Assembly: GCA_028698335.1 (NCBI GenBank)
Contig: JAQVDP010000015.1
Coordinates: forward strand, 60,459 to 124,458
Length of the DNA stretch: 64,000 nt
Origin: Nevskiales bacterium
Lineage (GTDB): Bacteria > Pseudomonadota > Gammaproteobacteria > Nevskiales > Nevskiaceae
Reading direction: 5' to 3'
Part shown: positions 38,262-48,696 of the stretch, piece by piece
Layout of the letters: every line of letters begins with the position of its first letter
How positions within the stretch are numbered: the first letter of the stretch is position 1
Program-made: the position numbers and the translations under genes
Notes under the pieces: model-generated
Database searches by the model: none
What the model was told of the DNA's origin: nothing
Seen by the model: the letters and a program-made list of their open reading frames with translations, nothing else

Positions 38262-40304
38262 ATGATCCGCTTCACGCTCCTGCTGCGCCCGTTGGCCTGC
38301 CTGCTGATGGCGGCTGCGATGCAGACACACGCCGCCGATGCGCTCCCCTTCCACGGCTGGACGCTGACCCACAACGACATGGCCTACAACCTGTCGGTCC
38401 TGGACCGGATGCGGGACTATGGCGTGACCCACGTGCAGCTGTCCCACAACATCGTCACGCGGATCGACCAGTTCGAGGACCCGGAGGTCGTGGATCGCGT
38501 CACCACCCTGGCGGACCGGATCCACGCGCAGGGTGGCCAGGCCATCGTCTGGGCCCAGGAGCTGAGCTTCGACACCGTCGGGTTCTGCTTCGATCTCGAC
38601 GGCGACGACATGCAGGCACGCATGCAGGCATACCGCGACGCCCTGACCAGAGTCCCGGCCATCGACGGCATCATGGTCAGCTTCGGCAGCGCGCCGACCG
38701 AGCTCGCCGCGACGGTGCCGACCTGTCAGCCCGCCCGCTTCGCCAGCATCAAGGAGCGCTACAAGGCGATGATCGAAGCCGTCGCGCGGGTCGCGACCGA
38801 CGAGTTCGGCAAGCAGGTGTACGTCCGCACCTTCTACCACAAGAGCTACGAGATTCCGTACCTGCGGCAGGCCGTCGAGGAGACCACCCGCCCGGTCGTG
38901 GTGATGTCCAAGTCGGAGCCGAACGACTTCGAGCCCTACTATCCGCTCAACCCGCTGGTCGGCGACGTCGGCGCCCACGACCAGTTCCTGGAACTGGACT
39001 GCGCCGGCGAGTACTGGGGCCGCGGCGCGATCCCCTTCGTGGCCGTTGAATATTTCGCGCAACGCTATCGCGAGAGCCTCGACCGGTCCGCCGGCGCCGA
39101 AAGCCGCTTCATCGGTTCCACCTGCCGGGTCGATCGATACGAGTATTCCGCGTTCGGCACACTGAACGAGGCCAACATCGCCGCCCAGGCCCTGCTCGCC
39201 CGGAATCCGGATCAGGACTGGCAGACGCTGCTCGGCCGTTTCATCGAATCGCAGTTCGGCCTGGCCCGGGGTACGCAGGCGCACGCGCAACTGTTCGATA
39301 TCCTGCGCCGGACCTACTGGGTCGGGCGCAAGATGTACTACGCCAAGGGAGACTGGGCCTTCAAGAAAGGCAGCGATCTGCCCAGCAGCAACGCCGACGC
39401 ACTCGGCCAGCTGCTCAACAAGACCATCATGCAGTGGGATCTCGCGTACACGCCGATCACGCTGCAGCTGATGACCCCGAGCCGACAGACCGTACTCGAG
39501 TTGCTGCAGGAGAAGCGCGAGGCGATGGAGCTGGCAGCGCGCAACCTCGCCGCGCTGCCGGCGCTGCGGGGCGCGCTCAAGGGCCAGCAATACGCCGAAC
39601 TGGATACCGCGCTGACCAAGCAGCAGGTCGCCACCGCGGTGTGGTTCAACATGGCCGGCGCGCTGTTCGGCGGCCGCAACCTGTCGCCCGAGGCATCCTC
39701 ATGGGTGACCTGGCACCTCGATGAGCTGGAGCGGCTGGCGGACACCCTCGACAACCAGGGCTTCCCCCAGATCGTCGATCCCTACCCGTTCCCCAGCGCC
39801 GACATCCGGGAATTCGTCGACAACACCCGCGCATCCCTGCTACTGCCCACCAGTCCGCAGCAACCGCAATGGGCGGGCATCGAAGGCATCGACCTCGTCG
39901 GCACCGATCTGCACAGCGCCGAGATCACCTGGACCGCCAGGGCCGGTGTCCGCTACACCGTCGAACTGAGTCAGCGCCTGCCCGACTACCCGGTCACCTA
40001 CACCGACGCGGCGGACAGTGCCGCCGACGGCCCGGTCCGATACTCGATCCCGGATCTCGAACCGCAGACGCCCTACTGGTTCCGGATCCGCGCCGAGGAC
40101 GGTGACGCAACCATGGTCTCGGGCGACTACACGTTCTGGACGCGCAGCGCCGCAACCGATACCGGCGGCGACACCCCCGGCGACGATCCCATCCCCGATC
40201 CCGCCGGCGCGTCCGGCGGCGGCGGGATCGGGGCGGCGCAGCTTCTGATCATGCTGCTGTTGCTCGCCGGGCGTACAGCCTGCCGGCCGTACCGGCGCAC
40301 CTGA
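38262..40304 (+). CDS. Secreted TIM-barrel-like protein with fibronectin III-like domain and GlyGly-CTERM-like tail
   Basis: The 680-residue protein has a signal peptide (cleavage after HAADA). A large domain resembles a glycoside-hydrolase barrel (YNLSVLDRMRDYGVTHVQL, GQAIVWAQELSFDT, VVVMSKSEPNDFEP, CAGEYWGRGAIPFVA). A fibronectin III-like module follows near residues 545-625. The C-terminus GASGGGGIGAAQLL plus a hydrophobic stretch and Arg-rich end fits a GlyGly-CTERM signal, processed by rhombosortase and exported by type II secretion. I do not recognise the catalytic family. A glycan substrate is a guess. Confidence 0.7.
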   Translation: MIRFTLLLRPLACLLMAAAMQTHAADALPFHGWTLTHNDMAYNLSVLDRMRDYGVTHVQLSHNIVTRIDQFEDPEVVDRVTTLADRIHAQGGQAIVWAQELSFDTVGFCFDLDGDDMQARMQAYRDALTRVPAIDGIMVSFGSAPTELAATVPTCQPARFASIKERYKAMIEAVARVATDEFGKQVYVRTFYHKSYEIPYLRQAVEETTRPVVVMSKSEPNDFEPYYPLNPLVGDVGAHDQFLELDCAGEYWGRGAIPFVAVEYFAQRYRESLDRSAGAESRFIGSTCRVDRYEYSAFGTLNEANIAAQALLARNPDQDWQTLLGRFIESQFGLARGTQAHAQLFDILRRTYWVGRKMYYAKGDWAFKKGSDLPSSNADALGQLLNKTIMQWDLAYTPITLQLMTPSRQTVLELLQEKREAMELAARNLAALPALRGALKGQQYAELDTALTKQQVATAVWFNMAGALFGGRNLSPEASSWVTWHLDELERLADTLDNQGFPQIVDPYPFPSADIREFVDNTRASLLLPTSPQQPQWAGIEGIDLVGTDLHSAEITWTARAGVRYTVELSQRLPDYPVTYTDAADSAADGPVRYSIPDLEPQTPYWFRIRAEDGDATMVSGDYTFWTRSAATDTGGDTPGDDPIPDPAGASGGGGIGAAQLLIMLLLLAGRTACRPYRRT

Positions 40305-40310
40305 GTCCGT

Positions 40311-41213
40311 CTAAGCGCCGCGCAGTCCGCCCGCCGGATAGAGTTGCGGCGTGATCGCGAAGTTGTGCTGGACCGCCAGATCGCAGTTGCGCAGGCCCGG
40401 CTCGATCAGCCGGAACACCTTCTCGTTGTTGTAGAACGGCGTCAGCGGATAGAGGTGATGAATCAGGTGGTAGTTCTGGTACTGCAGGATCGGGTTCAGC
40501 AACCACTCGTAGCCCCTGCGCACGGTCGTCGCCCGGGTGAAATTCTCTTCCTGGGTCACGTCGTGCGGTACGTGCGGCAGCCAGAAGAACACGCAGCCGA
40601 GCGCCATCAGGCCGATGCGTGACGGAATCAGCCACAGCATCAGCAGGGGCATGCCATAGCCGGCCTGGATCGCGACCGCGGCGAAGGCCATGAACATGAC
40701 CGCGCGGATCAGGCTGTTGCGCAGGAACGGACGTGAGACCTTGTCCCGGTACCGGAAGGCATGGATGACGTACAGCACGTCGATCAGCGCCCAGCGCAGC
40801 GGCAGGCTCCACCAGGGGCCATGCAGGATGTAGTCGGGGTCCTGCGGGGCGTTCGCAAAGCGATGGTGCCGAGAATGCGCCCAGCGGAACAGACGCAGGT
40901 CCACGTAGGGCATCACGATTCCGAGCCCGACGTGGCCGACGAAATCGTTCAAGGCCTTGTTCGTCGAGATCGCGCGGTGAATCGAATCGTGCCCGACGCT
41001 GAACGCGAGATAGGCACCGAAACCGTTGATCAGCATGCCCAGCCACAACGGCAGCTGCCCGAGCACGCCGTAGCCGTACGCGGCGAGCATGATCGCGATC
41101 TGGACCCCGCTCATGATCAGCGTGGGCCACGCATATTGCGGGGGGCGGGTCAGGCGCTTGAACCGCTCCTGGCCGGCGGTATCGAGATGGCCCAGGGTAA
41201 CGCTCGCGGTCAT
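40311..41213 (-). CDS. Membrane fatty acid desaturase
   Basis: The 300-residue membrane protein has histidine boxes HDSIH (near 71), HSRHH (near 113) and HLIHHLYP (near 250), plus several membrane helices. It differs clearly from the desaturase at 1094. The ATG at 41213 follows AGGAGAG by 7 nt. The upstream region is AT-rich compared with its surroundings and probably holds the promoter. Its substrate is unknown; the family also contains carotenoid- and alkane-modifying enzymes. Confidence 0.87.
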   Translation of the reverse strand: MTASVTLGHLDTAGQERFKRLTRPPQYAWPTLIMSGVQIAIMLAAYGYGVLGQLPLWLGMLINGFGAYLAFSVGHDSIHRAISTNKALNDFVGHVGLGIVMPYVDLRLFRWAHSRHHRFANAPQDPDYILHGPWWSLPLRWALIDVLYVIHAFRYRDKVSRPFLRNSLIRAVMFMAFAAVAIQAGYGMPLLMLWLIPSRIGLMALGCVFFWLPHVPHDVTQEENFTRATTVRRGYEWLLNPILQYQNYHLIHHLYPLTPFYNNEKVFRLIEPGLRNCDLAVQHNFAITPQLYPAGGLRGA

Positions 41214-41397
41214 GACAGCTCTCCTCTTGTTATGAAAATACGGAACCGGATCCATCAGGATTAATATTTACCGGTGGAAAATAATACTTGTTGTTCCGGA
41301 ATCCGCATGCGTTGATCTGGATCAATGCCCGTTCCCGTCGGATCTGCACACGCGGCGCATGCCACCCCAGTCGCACGCCGCCATGACCGCCGGCCAC

Positions 41398-41431
41398 AAA
41401 AAAGGGCGAATGGCCAACGGCTCATTCGCCC
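41398..41431 (-). terminator. Intrinsic terminator of the flavin monooxygenase gene
   Basis: On the minus strand GGGCGAATG pairs with CATTCGCCC around a 10-nt loop and is followed by TTTTTT. It lies 25 bp after the stop codon. Confidence 0.9.
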
Positions 41432-41455
41432 CTCTGGCGCCGGGGAACGTGACGC

Positions 41456-42976
41456 TCACGCCATCGTCGACTCCATCGGCACCGACGGACTCGGCACGGC
41501 GTCGAAACGCGTCGTCGTGAAGTCCGCCATCTCCGGCTCGGCCATCTCCTGCTCCCAGCGTTCCCAGGTGTAGGGCCACAGAATCGGATCGCCGTCCCCA
41601 TCCAGATACCAGCTCTGGCAGCCGCCGACCCACACCGTCTTGCCCATCCCGGCCTTCACATACTGCGCAAATCGCTGCACCGCGCTCTCGGTCACCTCGA
41701 CGGCATCGAACTCACCGCGGCGCCAGCGCTCGATCAGCTTGAGGATGTAGCCGCACTGCACTTCGCTCATCGCGATCACCGAATAATTGCCGATCGGCGA
41801 GTTCGGCCCCAGCATCAGAAAGTTGTTGGGGAAGCCCGGCATGCACAGCGAGCGATAGGTGCGGATCTTGTCCTTCCAGGCATCGTTGATGTGCAGGCCG
41901 TCGCGTCCGACCACGTCCATCGGGCGCATGTAGGCCACCGGATTGAAGCCGGTGGAGAGAATCAGGACATCGAGCGCGTGCTCGCGGCCGTCGCGGGTGC
42001 GGATACCGTTTTCGGTGATCGCCTCGATGCCGTCGGTGACCAGCTCGACGTTGTCGCGCTGGATCGCCGGATAGAAAGTGGTGTTGACGATGATGCGCTT
42101 GCAGCCGACCTTGTAGTCCGGCGTCAGCTTGCGACGCAGCTCGGGATCGCGGACGCTGAAGCGCAGGTTCAACTTGCAGATCGCGCTGAACAGAGCATTC
42201 TGGGCCTTGTGCCCGGTCACCGCCTTGGTCAGGAGCTGGCTGATCCCCCACATGTAGAACTTCCGCAACCGCTGCAGTTTCGCCGGATTGCGCCGGAGCC
42301 TGTCCTTTTCCCGCTCGCTGACATCGGTGTTGCCCAGCGGCAGCAGCCATTGCGGCGTGCGCTGGAACACCGACAGCTTGCCGGCCACCTTCGCGACTTC
42401 CGGAATCACCTGTGCCGCCGTCGAGCCGGTCCCGATGATGCCGACGCGCTTGCCGTCCAGGTTGACGCTGTGGTCCCACTCGGCGGTATGGAACATCGCG
42501 CCCTTGAAGGTCTCGATGCCCTTGATGTCCGGCTTGGCGGGGTGATGCAGGATCCCGGTGCTGTTGATGACGAAATCGGCGATCACCTGGCGTCCGCGAC
42601 TGGTCGTCACGGCCCACTTGCCGGCGTCGTAGACGCAGCGGGTCACCGCTTCGCTGAAATGGATCGACCCGGTGACACCGTACTTGCGGCCGACCCGCTC
42701 GAAGTAAGCCTGGATTTCGTCGCCATGGGCGAAGCGGTGGCTCCACTCCGGATTCGGCTCGAACGAATAGGTGTACATGTGCGCGGGAATGTCGCAGGCC
42801 ACACCGGGATAGGTGTTCTCGCGCCAGGTCCCGCCCAGACGATCGGCCTTCTCGAATACGTGGACCTGGGTGATCCCGGCTTCGCGCAGCTTGATCGCCA
42901 GCAGAATGCCGGTCATTCCGGCACCGATCACCACCACGGACGGTGAGCGCATCGGCGGCATGTATCCGGTTCCCAT
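41456..42976 (-). CDS. Flavin-containing monooxygenase, Baeyer-Villiger type
   Basis: The 506-residue enzyme has an N-terminal FAD site VVIGAGMTGILLA, the Baeyer-Villiger fingerprint FKGAMFHTAEWD and an NADPH site IIGTGSTAAQVI. GTWRENTYPGVACDIP is typical of cyclohexanone-monooxygenase and AlmA-like proteins. It inserts oxygen next to a carbonyl or hydroxylates long-chain substrates, with NADPH. GAGGAG lies 8 nt before the ATG. The AraC-type gene 88 bp upstream on the same strand is the likely regulator. Confidence 0.92.
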   Translation of the reverse strand: MGTGYMPPMRSPSVVVIGAGMTGILLAIKLREAGITQVHVFEKADRLGGTWRENTYPGVACDIPAHMYTYSFEPNPEWSHRFAHGDEIQAYFERVGRKYGVTGSIHFSEAVTRCVYDAGKWAVTTSRGRQVIADFVINSTGILHHPAKPDIKGIETFKGAMFHTAEWDHSVNLDGKRVGIIGTGSTAAQVIPEVAKVAGKLSVFQRTPQWLLPLGNTDVSEREKDRLRRNPAKLQRLRKFYMWGISQLLTKAVTGHKAQNALFSAICKLNLRFSVRDPELRRKLTPDYKVGCKRIIVNTTFYPAIQRDNVELVTDGIEAITENGIRTRDGREHALDVLILSTGFNPVAYMRPMDVVGRDGLHINDAWKDKIRTYRSLCMPGFPNNFLMLGPNSPIGNYSVIAMSEVQCGYILKLIERWRRGEFDAVEVTESAVQRFAQYVKAGMGKTVWVGGCQSWYLDGDGDPILWPYTWERWEQEMAEPEMADFTTTRFDAVPSPSVPMESTMA

Positions 42977-43064
42977 GGACGGGTCTCCTCATTATCGGAT
43001 TCGTGTAACGGCCAGTGTAGGCAGCCACCGCGATCCGATAAGGTCATATCACGCCATCAATGGG

Positions 43065-44084
43065 TCATTTCGCGCCAGACAGTGCGCCGTCGCGTCGGTA
43101 AGCGGACGGTGGCGCCCCGAACCAGCGCCGGAACGACCGCCGGAAGTTGGCGATTTCGCTGTAGCCGAGCAGGGTGGCGGTGACCTCCACCGACAGGCGC
43201 TCGCGCATCAGCAGATCCAGGGCCTGGCGGCTCAACCACGCCTCCCGCAACCCCTCGAAGGAACTGCCCTGCGCCCGCAAACGCCGCTGCAGCGTCCGTG
43301 GCGAGGTGCCCAGTGACTGCGCCACCTCGGCCAGCGAACACAGATGCCCGGTACGACTGACGAAGACGTCGACGATGCGGTCCTGCAGACTCGCATCCGG
43401 CGCGTGCGGCAGGTGCATGGCACGCAGACGCGCCAGCGCCTCCGCGAACACCTCGGGGTTGGCACCGCGCAGCGGTGTCGACAACGCTGCCGCGGGCATC
43501 ACGAACGCATCGCGCCCGGCATAGAACACGACTTCGCAGCCGAGGATCTCGATGTACTCGCGCGTGGTGGCACTGCGCTCGCGTTGCAGCTCCAGACGGA
43601 ATCCCGTCAGCGGTTCGGCCACCAGCGTCGCGATCGAGCGGCCGATCGTCGAAATGATGAAATCGAGCGCCGCATCGCTCTGGTCGTGCAGGCTCCCGTC
43701 CATGTGGAAGCTGAACACCACCTCACCGTCCGCGTCATGGCGGTCGATGCGGCAGAACGGACTGCGCAGCACCGCGTAGCGGGTGATCACCGCCAGTGCC
43801 TCGCCCAGCGTCGGGCTCGACATCGCGGCGATCCCGAGCGGACCGTGCACGCTGAACGGAATGTTGGCGCCGGCCTTGAGCGCGATCAGCGGGTCGCCGG
43901 ACAGCCGTCGCGCAGCCCGCAGCAGCGCCTCGTACTGCGCACCGGTCATGTATCCCGCCACCGCCGCGGCCGGCGGCTCCGGCAGCACCTGGCGCAGCTC
44001 GGCCGCCCGACGCCCGACCGCCGAGGCGATGATCCGGCTGTAGATGATCGGAATGCGGTGCTCGCTCACCCGCGCATCATCCAC
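43065..44084 (-). CDS. AraC family transcriptional regulator (OruR-type)
   Basis: The 339-residue protein has an N-terminal arabinose-binding-like domain of the OruR/ArgR-type group and a C-terminal double helix-turn-helix (CSLAEVAQSLGTSPRTLQRRL, then TATLLGYSEIANFRRSFRRW). The start is placed at GTG 44084, with GGAGGGG upstream. A GTG at 44144 is rejected because it lies inside the fadB terminator. It probably controls the adjacent monooxygenase. Confidence 0.9.
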   Translation of the reverse strand: MDDARVSEHRIPIIYSRIIASAVGRRAAELRQVLPEPPAAAVAGYMTGAQYEALLRAARRLSGDPLIALKAGANIPFSVHGPLGIAAMSSPTLGEALAVITRYAVLRSPFCRIDRHDADGEVVFSFHMDGSLHDQSDAALDFIISTIGRSIATLVAEPLTGFRLELQRERSATTREYIEILGCEVVFYAGRDAFVMPAAALSTPLRGANPEVFAEALARLRAMHLPHAPDASLQDRIVDVFVSRTGHLCSLAEVAQSLGTSPRTLQRRLRAQGSSFEGLREAWLSRQALDLLMRERLSVEVTATLLGYSEIANFRRSFRRWFGAPPSAYRRDGALSGAK

Positions 44085-44130
44085 TCGAAGCCCCTCCCAT
44101 GGCGCAGCCCCGTCGTTGCCCTGCGCGACG

Positions 44131-44163
44131 AAAAACAGCGCCACCGTCGACCGGTGGCGCTGT
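44131..44163 (-). terminator. Intrinsic terminator of the fadB-type gene
   Basis: On the minus strand ACAGCGCCACCG pairs with CGGTGGCGCTGT around GTCGA and is followed by TTTTT. It lies about 20 bp after the stop at 44184. Confidence 0.93.
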
Positions 44164-44183
44164 GCGCAGAAGCACGCGCAGGA

Positions 44184-46349
44184 TCAGCCCTGCTGCGCGG
44201 CGGCCGGGTAGAACGTCTCACCCTTGTCGGCGCGCGCCGCCAGCCACTCCGACGGCTCGAAGCGCGGCCCCCAGGCCTGTGCCAGACGCCGGCACTCGGC
44301 CACGAACGCGCCGACCCCGACGGTATCGATGTACGACAGCGTGCCGCCGGTCCAGGCCGGATAGCCGATGCCGAGAATCGAACCGATATCGGCGCCCACC
44401 GCATCCGGCACCACGCCTTCCTCGAAGCAGCGCGCGGTCTCCAGCGCCATGATCGTCAGGAAGCGCGCCTTGATCTCGGCGACGTCGGGCTGCTCGGCCT
44501 TCGGCGGGAACGCTTCGGCCAATCCGGGCCACAGGGCCTTCGGTCCGTTCTCCGGGTAATCGTAGAAGCCGGCGCCGAAACGGCGGCCGGGACGCTTGAG
44601 CTCGTCGACCATCTTGTCGATCACCGGGCGGCCGATGCGGCCACGGTACTTGTCGTCCAGACCGTCGGCGTCCTGCTGCTTGAAGATGCTCTGCTGCAGC
44701 GACAGCGTGACCTCGTCGGACACCGCGAGCGGCCCCACCGGGAAGCCGGCGAGCCTGGCACCGCTCTCGATCAGCGCCGGCTCGATGCCGTCGAGCAGCA
44801 TGCGCAGGCCCTCCTGGGTGAAGGTGCCGAACACGCGGCTGGTGAAGAAGCCCGGGAAGTCGCGCACCACGATCGGGGTCTTCTTGAGCTGGCCGACGTA
44901 ATCGAGCGTCCTTGCGATGGTCTCCTGGCTGGTCTGTTCGCCGACGATGATCTCGACCAGCGGCATTTTCTCGACCGGAGAGAAGAAGTGGATGCCGATG
45001 AACTGCTTCGGCCGCGACGACGCCTGCGCCAGGCCGGTGATCGGCAGGGTCGACGTGTTCGATCCGAACGTCGCCGTCGCCGGAATCACCGCCTCGGCCT
45101 TGCGGGTCACGTCGGCCTTGATCTCGCGCTTCTCGAACACCGCTTCGACGATCAGGTCGCAGCCTTCGAGCCGGGCGTAGTCGTCGGTCGCGGTGATCTT
45201 CGCCAGCAAGGCATCGGCCTTGTCCTGGGTCGTGCGGCCCTTGGCGACCAGCTTGGCCTGCTGCGCCGCGATACCGGCCTTGCCCTTCTCGGCCTGCTCC
45301 AGCGTGGAGTCGAGCAGGACCACGTCCATGCCGGCCTTGGCGCTGACGTGCGCGATCCCCGCGCCCATCATGCCGGCGCCGAGCACGCCGAGCTTCTGGA
45401 CCTTGGACTTCGGCACGCCGGCCGGGCGCGCGGCGAGCTTGTCGGCCGCGCCCTTGTTCACGAACAGCGTACGGATCATGTTGCGTGCGACCGGACTCGC
45501 CAGCAGCTTGCCGAAGTACTTCGACTCGATCCGCAGGCCGACGTCGATCGGCACCTGCGTGCCTTCGAACACGCAGGACATGATCGCCGGCGGCGCCGGA
45601 TAGTTGCCGTTGGTCATGCTCGAGGTCAGCGCGTTGCCGGCCACGAAAGTCTGCGCCGCGTGCGGCGCGGACGGACCGGCACCACCCGGCACGCGGAATT
45701 TCTTGTTGTCCCAGGGCTGCTCCGCCGTAGGCGACTGCAGCAGCCAGGTCTTGGCCGCCTCCAGGATCGTGTCGGCCGGCGCCAGCGCGTGGACGATGCC
45801 GAGTTTCTGCGCCTCGGCCGGCTTGACCTGCTTGCCCTGCAGCAACAGCGGCAGCGCGGCGGGAATGCCGATCAGGCGCGGCAGACGCTGGGTGCCGCCG
45901 GCGCCCGGCAGCAGGCCGACCTGTACCTCGGGCAGACCGACGACCGCCTTCGGGTCGTCGAGCAGCACGCGGTAATGACAGGCCAGGCACAGCTCCAGAC
46001 CGCCGCCGAGCGCCAGGCCGTTGATCGCCGCGGCGAACGGCTTGCCGCAGGTCTCGATGCGGCGGAACAGGCGCGACAGCTCGTACGAGGCCTTCGCGCC
46101 CTCGGCGGCGTCGATGCCGCGGTCGAAGGCCGTCACCAGGTCCTTCAGATCGGCGCCGGCGATGAACGCGCCGGGCTTGCCCGAGGTGATGACCGCGCCC
46201 TTGATGGTGGCGTCGCCGGCGATGCGTTCGACCGCGTCGGCCAGCGCCTGGGTCAGCTCCGGCGTCAGTACGTTCATCGGCCGTCCCTGGACGTCGATCG
46301 ACAGCACCGCCAGGCCGTTGGAATCGGTTTCGAAATTCAGTGTAGTCAT
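44184..46349 (-). CDS. Multifunctional fatty acid oxidation protein (enoyl-CoA hydratase/3-hydroxyacyl-CoA dehydrogenase)
   Basis: The 721-residue protein has an N-terminal crotonase domain with [28 protein letters not shown] and [21 protein letters not shown], including both catalytic Glu residues. The C-terminal part is a 3-hydroxyacyl-CoA dehydrogenase with NAD site [14 protein letters not shown], catalytic [15 protein letters not shown] and [10 protein letters not shown]. Organisation matches FadB/FadJ. It performs the two middle steps of beta-oxidation. The thiolase gene is 27 bp upstream on the same strand. Confidence 0.95.
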   Translation of the reverse strand: MTTLNFETDSNGLAVLSIDVQGRPMNVLTPELTQALADAVERIAGDATIKGAVITSGKPGAFIAGADLKDLVTAFDRGIDAAEGAKASYELSRLFRRIETCGKPFAAAINGLALGGGLELCLACHYRVLLDDPKAVVGLPEVQVGLLPGAGGTQRLPRLIGIPAALPLLLQGKQVKPAEAQKLGIVHALAPADTILEAAKTWLLQSPTAEQPWDNKKFRVPGGAGPSAPHAAQTFVAGNALTSSMTNGNYPAPPAIMSCVFEGTQVPIDVGLRIESKYFGKLLASPVARNMIRTLFVNKGAADKLAARPAGVPKSKVQKLGVLGAGMMGAGIAHVSAKAGMDVVLLDSTLEQAEKGKAGIAAQQAKLVAKGRTTQDKADALLAKITATDDYARLEGCDLIVEAVFEKREIKADVTRKAEAVIPATATFGSNTSTLPITGLAQASSRPKQFIGIHFFSPVEKMPLVEIIVGEQTSQETIARTLDYVGQLKKTPIVVRDFPGFFTSRVFGTFTQEGLRMLLDGIEPALIESGARLAGFPVGPLAVSDEVTLSLQQSIFKQQDADGLDDKYRGRIGRPVIDKMVDELKRPGRRFGAGFYDYPENGPKALWPGLAEAFPPKAEQPDVAEIKARFLTIMALETARCFEEGVVPDAVGADIGSILGIGYPAWTGGTLSYIDTVGVGAFVAECRRLAQAWGPRFEPSEWLAARADKGETFYPAAAQQG

Positions 46350-46376
46350 GTCAGAGTTCCTTCAGTCGGTGCCCGC

Positions 46377-47585
46377 TCAGACGCGCTCGATGATCGCGGC
46401 GTTGCCCATGCCGGCGCCGACGCACAGCGTCGCCAGCGCGGTGGACTTGCCGGTGCGTTCCAGCTCGTCGAGCGCGGTGCCGATGATGATCGCGCCGGTC
46501 GCACCGAGCGGATGCCCCATCGCGATCGCACCGCCGTTGACGTTGACCTTGTCGTGCGGCACGCCCATCGCGTTCATGAAGCGCATCACCACCGACGCGA
46601 AGGCCTCGTTGACCTCGAACAGATCGATGTCGCCTGCAGTCATGCCGGCGAGCTTCAGCGCCTTCTGCGACACCGCCGCCGGACCGGTCAGCATGATGCA
46701 GGGCTCGGAGCCGATCGCCGCGAAGCTGCGGATGCGCGCGCGCGGCTTGAGCCCGGCCTGCTCGCCATAGGCCTTGCTGCCGATCAGCACGCCGCAGGCG
46801 CCGTCGACGATGCCCGAGGAGTTGCCGGCGGTATGCACGTGGCGGATGCGCTCGACCCGCGGATAGCGCTGCAGCGCCACCGCGTCGAAACCGCCCATCT
46901 GGCCGATCTGTTCGAAGGCCGGCTTCAGCGAACCCAGATCGCTCATCGTCGTGCCCGCACGGACGTGCTCGTCGCGATCCAGCACCACGCCGCCGATGAC
47001 GTCGCGCACCGGCAGGATCGAACGCTCGAAGCGGTTCTCGGCCCAGGCCTGCGCGGCGCGGCGCTGGCTCTCGACCGCGAATGCGTCGACATCCTCGCGC
47101 GAGTAGCCGTCCATCGTCGCGATCAGATCCGCACCGATGCCCTGCGGCACGAAGTGCACCTTCGGCGCGAACGAAGGATCGGTCGGCCACGCCCCGCCGT
47201 CGGCGCCCATAGGCACCCGCGACATCGCCTCGACCCCGCCGGCGACCACCGCCGGCACCTGCCCGGACATGACCTTGGCGGCCGCCATGCTGAACGCCTC
47301 CAGGCCGGAGCCGCAGAAGCGGTTCACCTGCACGCCGGCCACGGTCTCGGCATAACCGGCATTGAGCGCCATCGAACGCGGCAGCACCGCGCCCTGTTCG
47401 CCGACCGGCGTGACGATGCCCATGATCACGTCATCGATCAGCGCGGTGTCGAGATTGGAGCGATCCCGCAGACCCTGCAGCACCTGGGTGCCGAGCTGCA
47501 GCGGGGTGATTTCATTGAGCGCACCGCCGGCGCGGCCTTTGCCGCGCGGGGTCCGCACATGATCGTAGATATAGGCATCGGTCAT
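46377..47585 (-). CDS. Acetyl-CoA C-acyltransferase (thiolase)
   Basis: The 402-residue thiolase has the acyl-carrying Cys in [32 protein letters not shown] and [18 protein letters not shown], and the C-terminal Cys in [10 protein letters not shown]. It cleaves 3-ketoacyl-CoA in the last beta-oxidation step. It is the first gene of the two-gene operon with the FadB-type protein. Confidence 0.95.
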   Translation of the reverse strand: MTDAYIYDHVRTPRGKGRAGGALNEITPLQLGTQVLQGLRDRSNLDTALIDDVIMGIVTPVGEQGAVLPRSMALNAGYAETVAGVQVNRFCGSGLEAFSMAAAKVMSGQVPAVVAGGVEAMSRVPMGADGGAWPTDPSFAPKVHFVPQGIGADLIATMDGYSREDVDAFAVESQRRAAQAWAENRFERSILPVRDVIGGVVLDRDEHVRAGTTMSDLGSLKPAFEQIGQMGGFDAVALQRYPRVERIRHVHTAGNSSGIVDGACGVLIGSKAYGEQAGLKPRARIRSFAAIGSEPCIMLTGPAAVSQKALKLAGMTAGDIDLFEVNEAFASVVMRFMNAMGVPHDKVNVNGGAIAMGHPLGATGAIIIGTALDELERTGKSTALATLCVGAGMGNAAIIERV

Positions 47586-47791
47586 GGCAGCCTCGTGTGT
47601 TCGGAGGAAAAAAGATTCGAGCCCCGGATGCTGCCGGCGCCCAGCGGGAAATGGGATGCGCGCGCCGGCCAGCGCGTTGCTCGAAGCGGCCAGTGCGCCC
47701 GCGCCGATCGGCCGGTTCGGTCAAGCCGGAACCCACGCGTGATCCGGGATGACGCGCCGCCGGCACCCGGTCGCGCCGGCGCCGTCTCGCC

Positions 47792-48466
47792 TCAGTCGAA
47801 TCCGTGAAACGCCGCGAATTCGGATAGCGGCAAACGATGCGCGCGCAGGCGATTGACCGGCGCATCGGGATCGGCGTAACCGATCGACATGCCACAGAAC
47901 AGCATCAGCCCGTCGTCCGGCTCGAGCACCGAGGCGACTGCCCTGGGATAGACGGACCAGCACTCCTGCGCGCAGCTGTCGATGCCGCGCTCGCGCAGCA
48001 GCAGCATCAGCGTCTGCAGGTACATGCCCAGGTCCGACCACTGCGGCGGCCCCATGCGGCGATCGATGTAGCAGAACACTGCCGCTGGCGCACCGAAGAA
48101 CTCGAAGTTGCGCGCGAACTGGCGCATGCGCCCGGCTCGATCCTCACGCGGCACGTCGAGCAGCGCATACATCGCCTCGCCGAGTTCGAAGCGCTCGGTC
48201 CGGTGCGGCTCCCACAGCTTGTCCGGATAGATCGCGTACTCCGGACGCTCGTCCGGATCGGCCCTCTGGATCCGCTCCGCGACGCTGGCCCGGATCCGGG
48301 CCAGCGCGTCGCCGGCAACCGCATGGATCTTCCACGGCTGGACGTTGCCGCCCGACGGCGCACGCGCCGCAAGCTCGATCGCCTCCCGCAACAGCTCCGG
48401 CGCAACCGGCTGGTCGAGAAACGCACGCACGCTACGGCGGTGCAGCACCGCCTCGGTGACATTCAT
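47792..48466 (-). CDS. Nitroreductase family flavoprotein
   Basis: The 224-residue protein has the nitroreductase FMN blocks HRRSVRAFLDQPV, ARAPSGGNVQPWK and a C-terminal GMSIGYADPDAPVN. GYADPDAPVNRLR is typical of the NfnB-like group. It should bind FMN as a dimer and use NAD(P)H; the substrate is unknown. AGGAGGAG lies 4-8 nt before the ATG. Confidence 0.92.
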   Translation of the reverse strand: MNVTEAVLHRRSVRAFLDQPVAPELLREAIELAARAPSGGNVQPWKIHAVAGDALARIRASVAERIQRADPDERPEYAIYPDKLWEPHRTERFELGEAMYALLDVPREDRAGRMRQFARNFEFFGAPAAVFCYIDRRMGPPQWSDLGMYLQTLMLLLRERGIDSCAQECWSVYPRAVASVLEPDDGLMLFCGMSIGYADPDAPVNRLRAHRLPLSEFAAFHGFD

Positions 48467-48517
48467 GGGGACTCCTCCTGGACGTTGCCGCACGCTTCTA
48501 CGACTGCGTGCGGGGCC

Positions 48518-48573
48518 AGGGCCTGTTAACGCCATCGACGATCGCAACGATTGCCATCGTGTTAACAGGCCCT
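48518..48573. repeat. 56-bp inverted-repeat element
   Basis: AGGGCCTGTTAAC and GTTAACAGGCCCT form a perfect 13-bp inverted repeat around 30 bp. GTTAAC sits at the inner edge of each arm. The inner part also shows partial symmetry (GCCATCG/CGATGGC-like). It stands alone in the gap between two minus-strand genes. It may be a miniature mobile element or an insertion-sequence remnant. Confidence 0.65.
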
Positions 48574-48696
48574 AGCGGAGGATGCCGTCCGCAGCACCTC
48601 AAGACCAGCCCTGAAAGTCGCTTCGGGGGGCGGGCGCCCAACTATAGTTTGGGCAGACGTGACGGCACGCCCGCTGCGGAGATCGCGATGCGCCGC

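Noticed and set aside
44084..44144. Upstream GTG start for the AraC-type regulator.
   Set aside because: It lies within the intrinsic terminator of the preceding fadB gene, and a better GTG with GGAGGGG is at 44084.
43344..47807. Very long open frame (1487 codons) on the plus strand.
   Set aside because: It is antisense to the AraC, fadB and thiolase genes, which have clear domains. High GC removes stop codons from the opposite frame.
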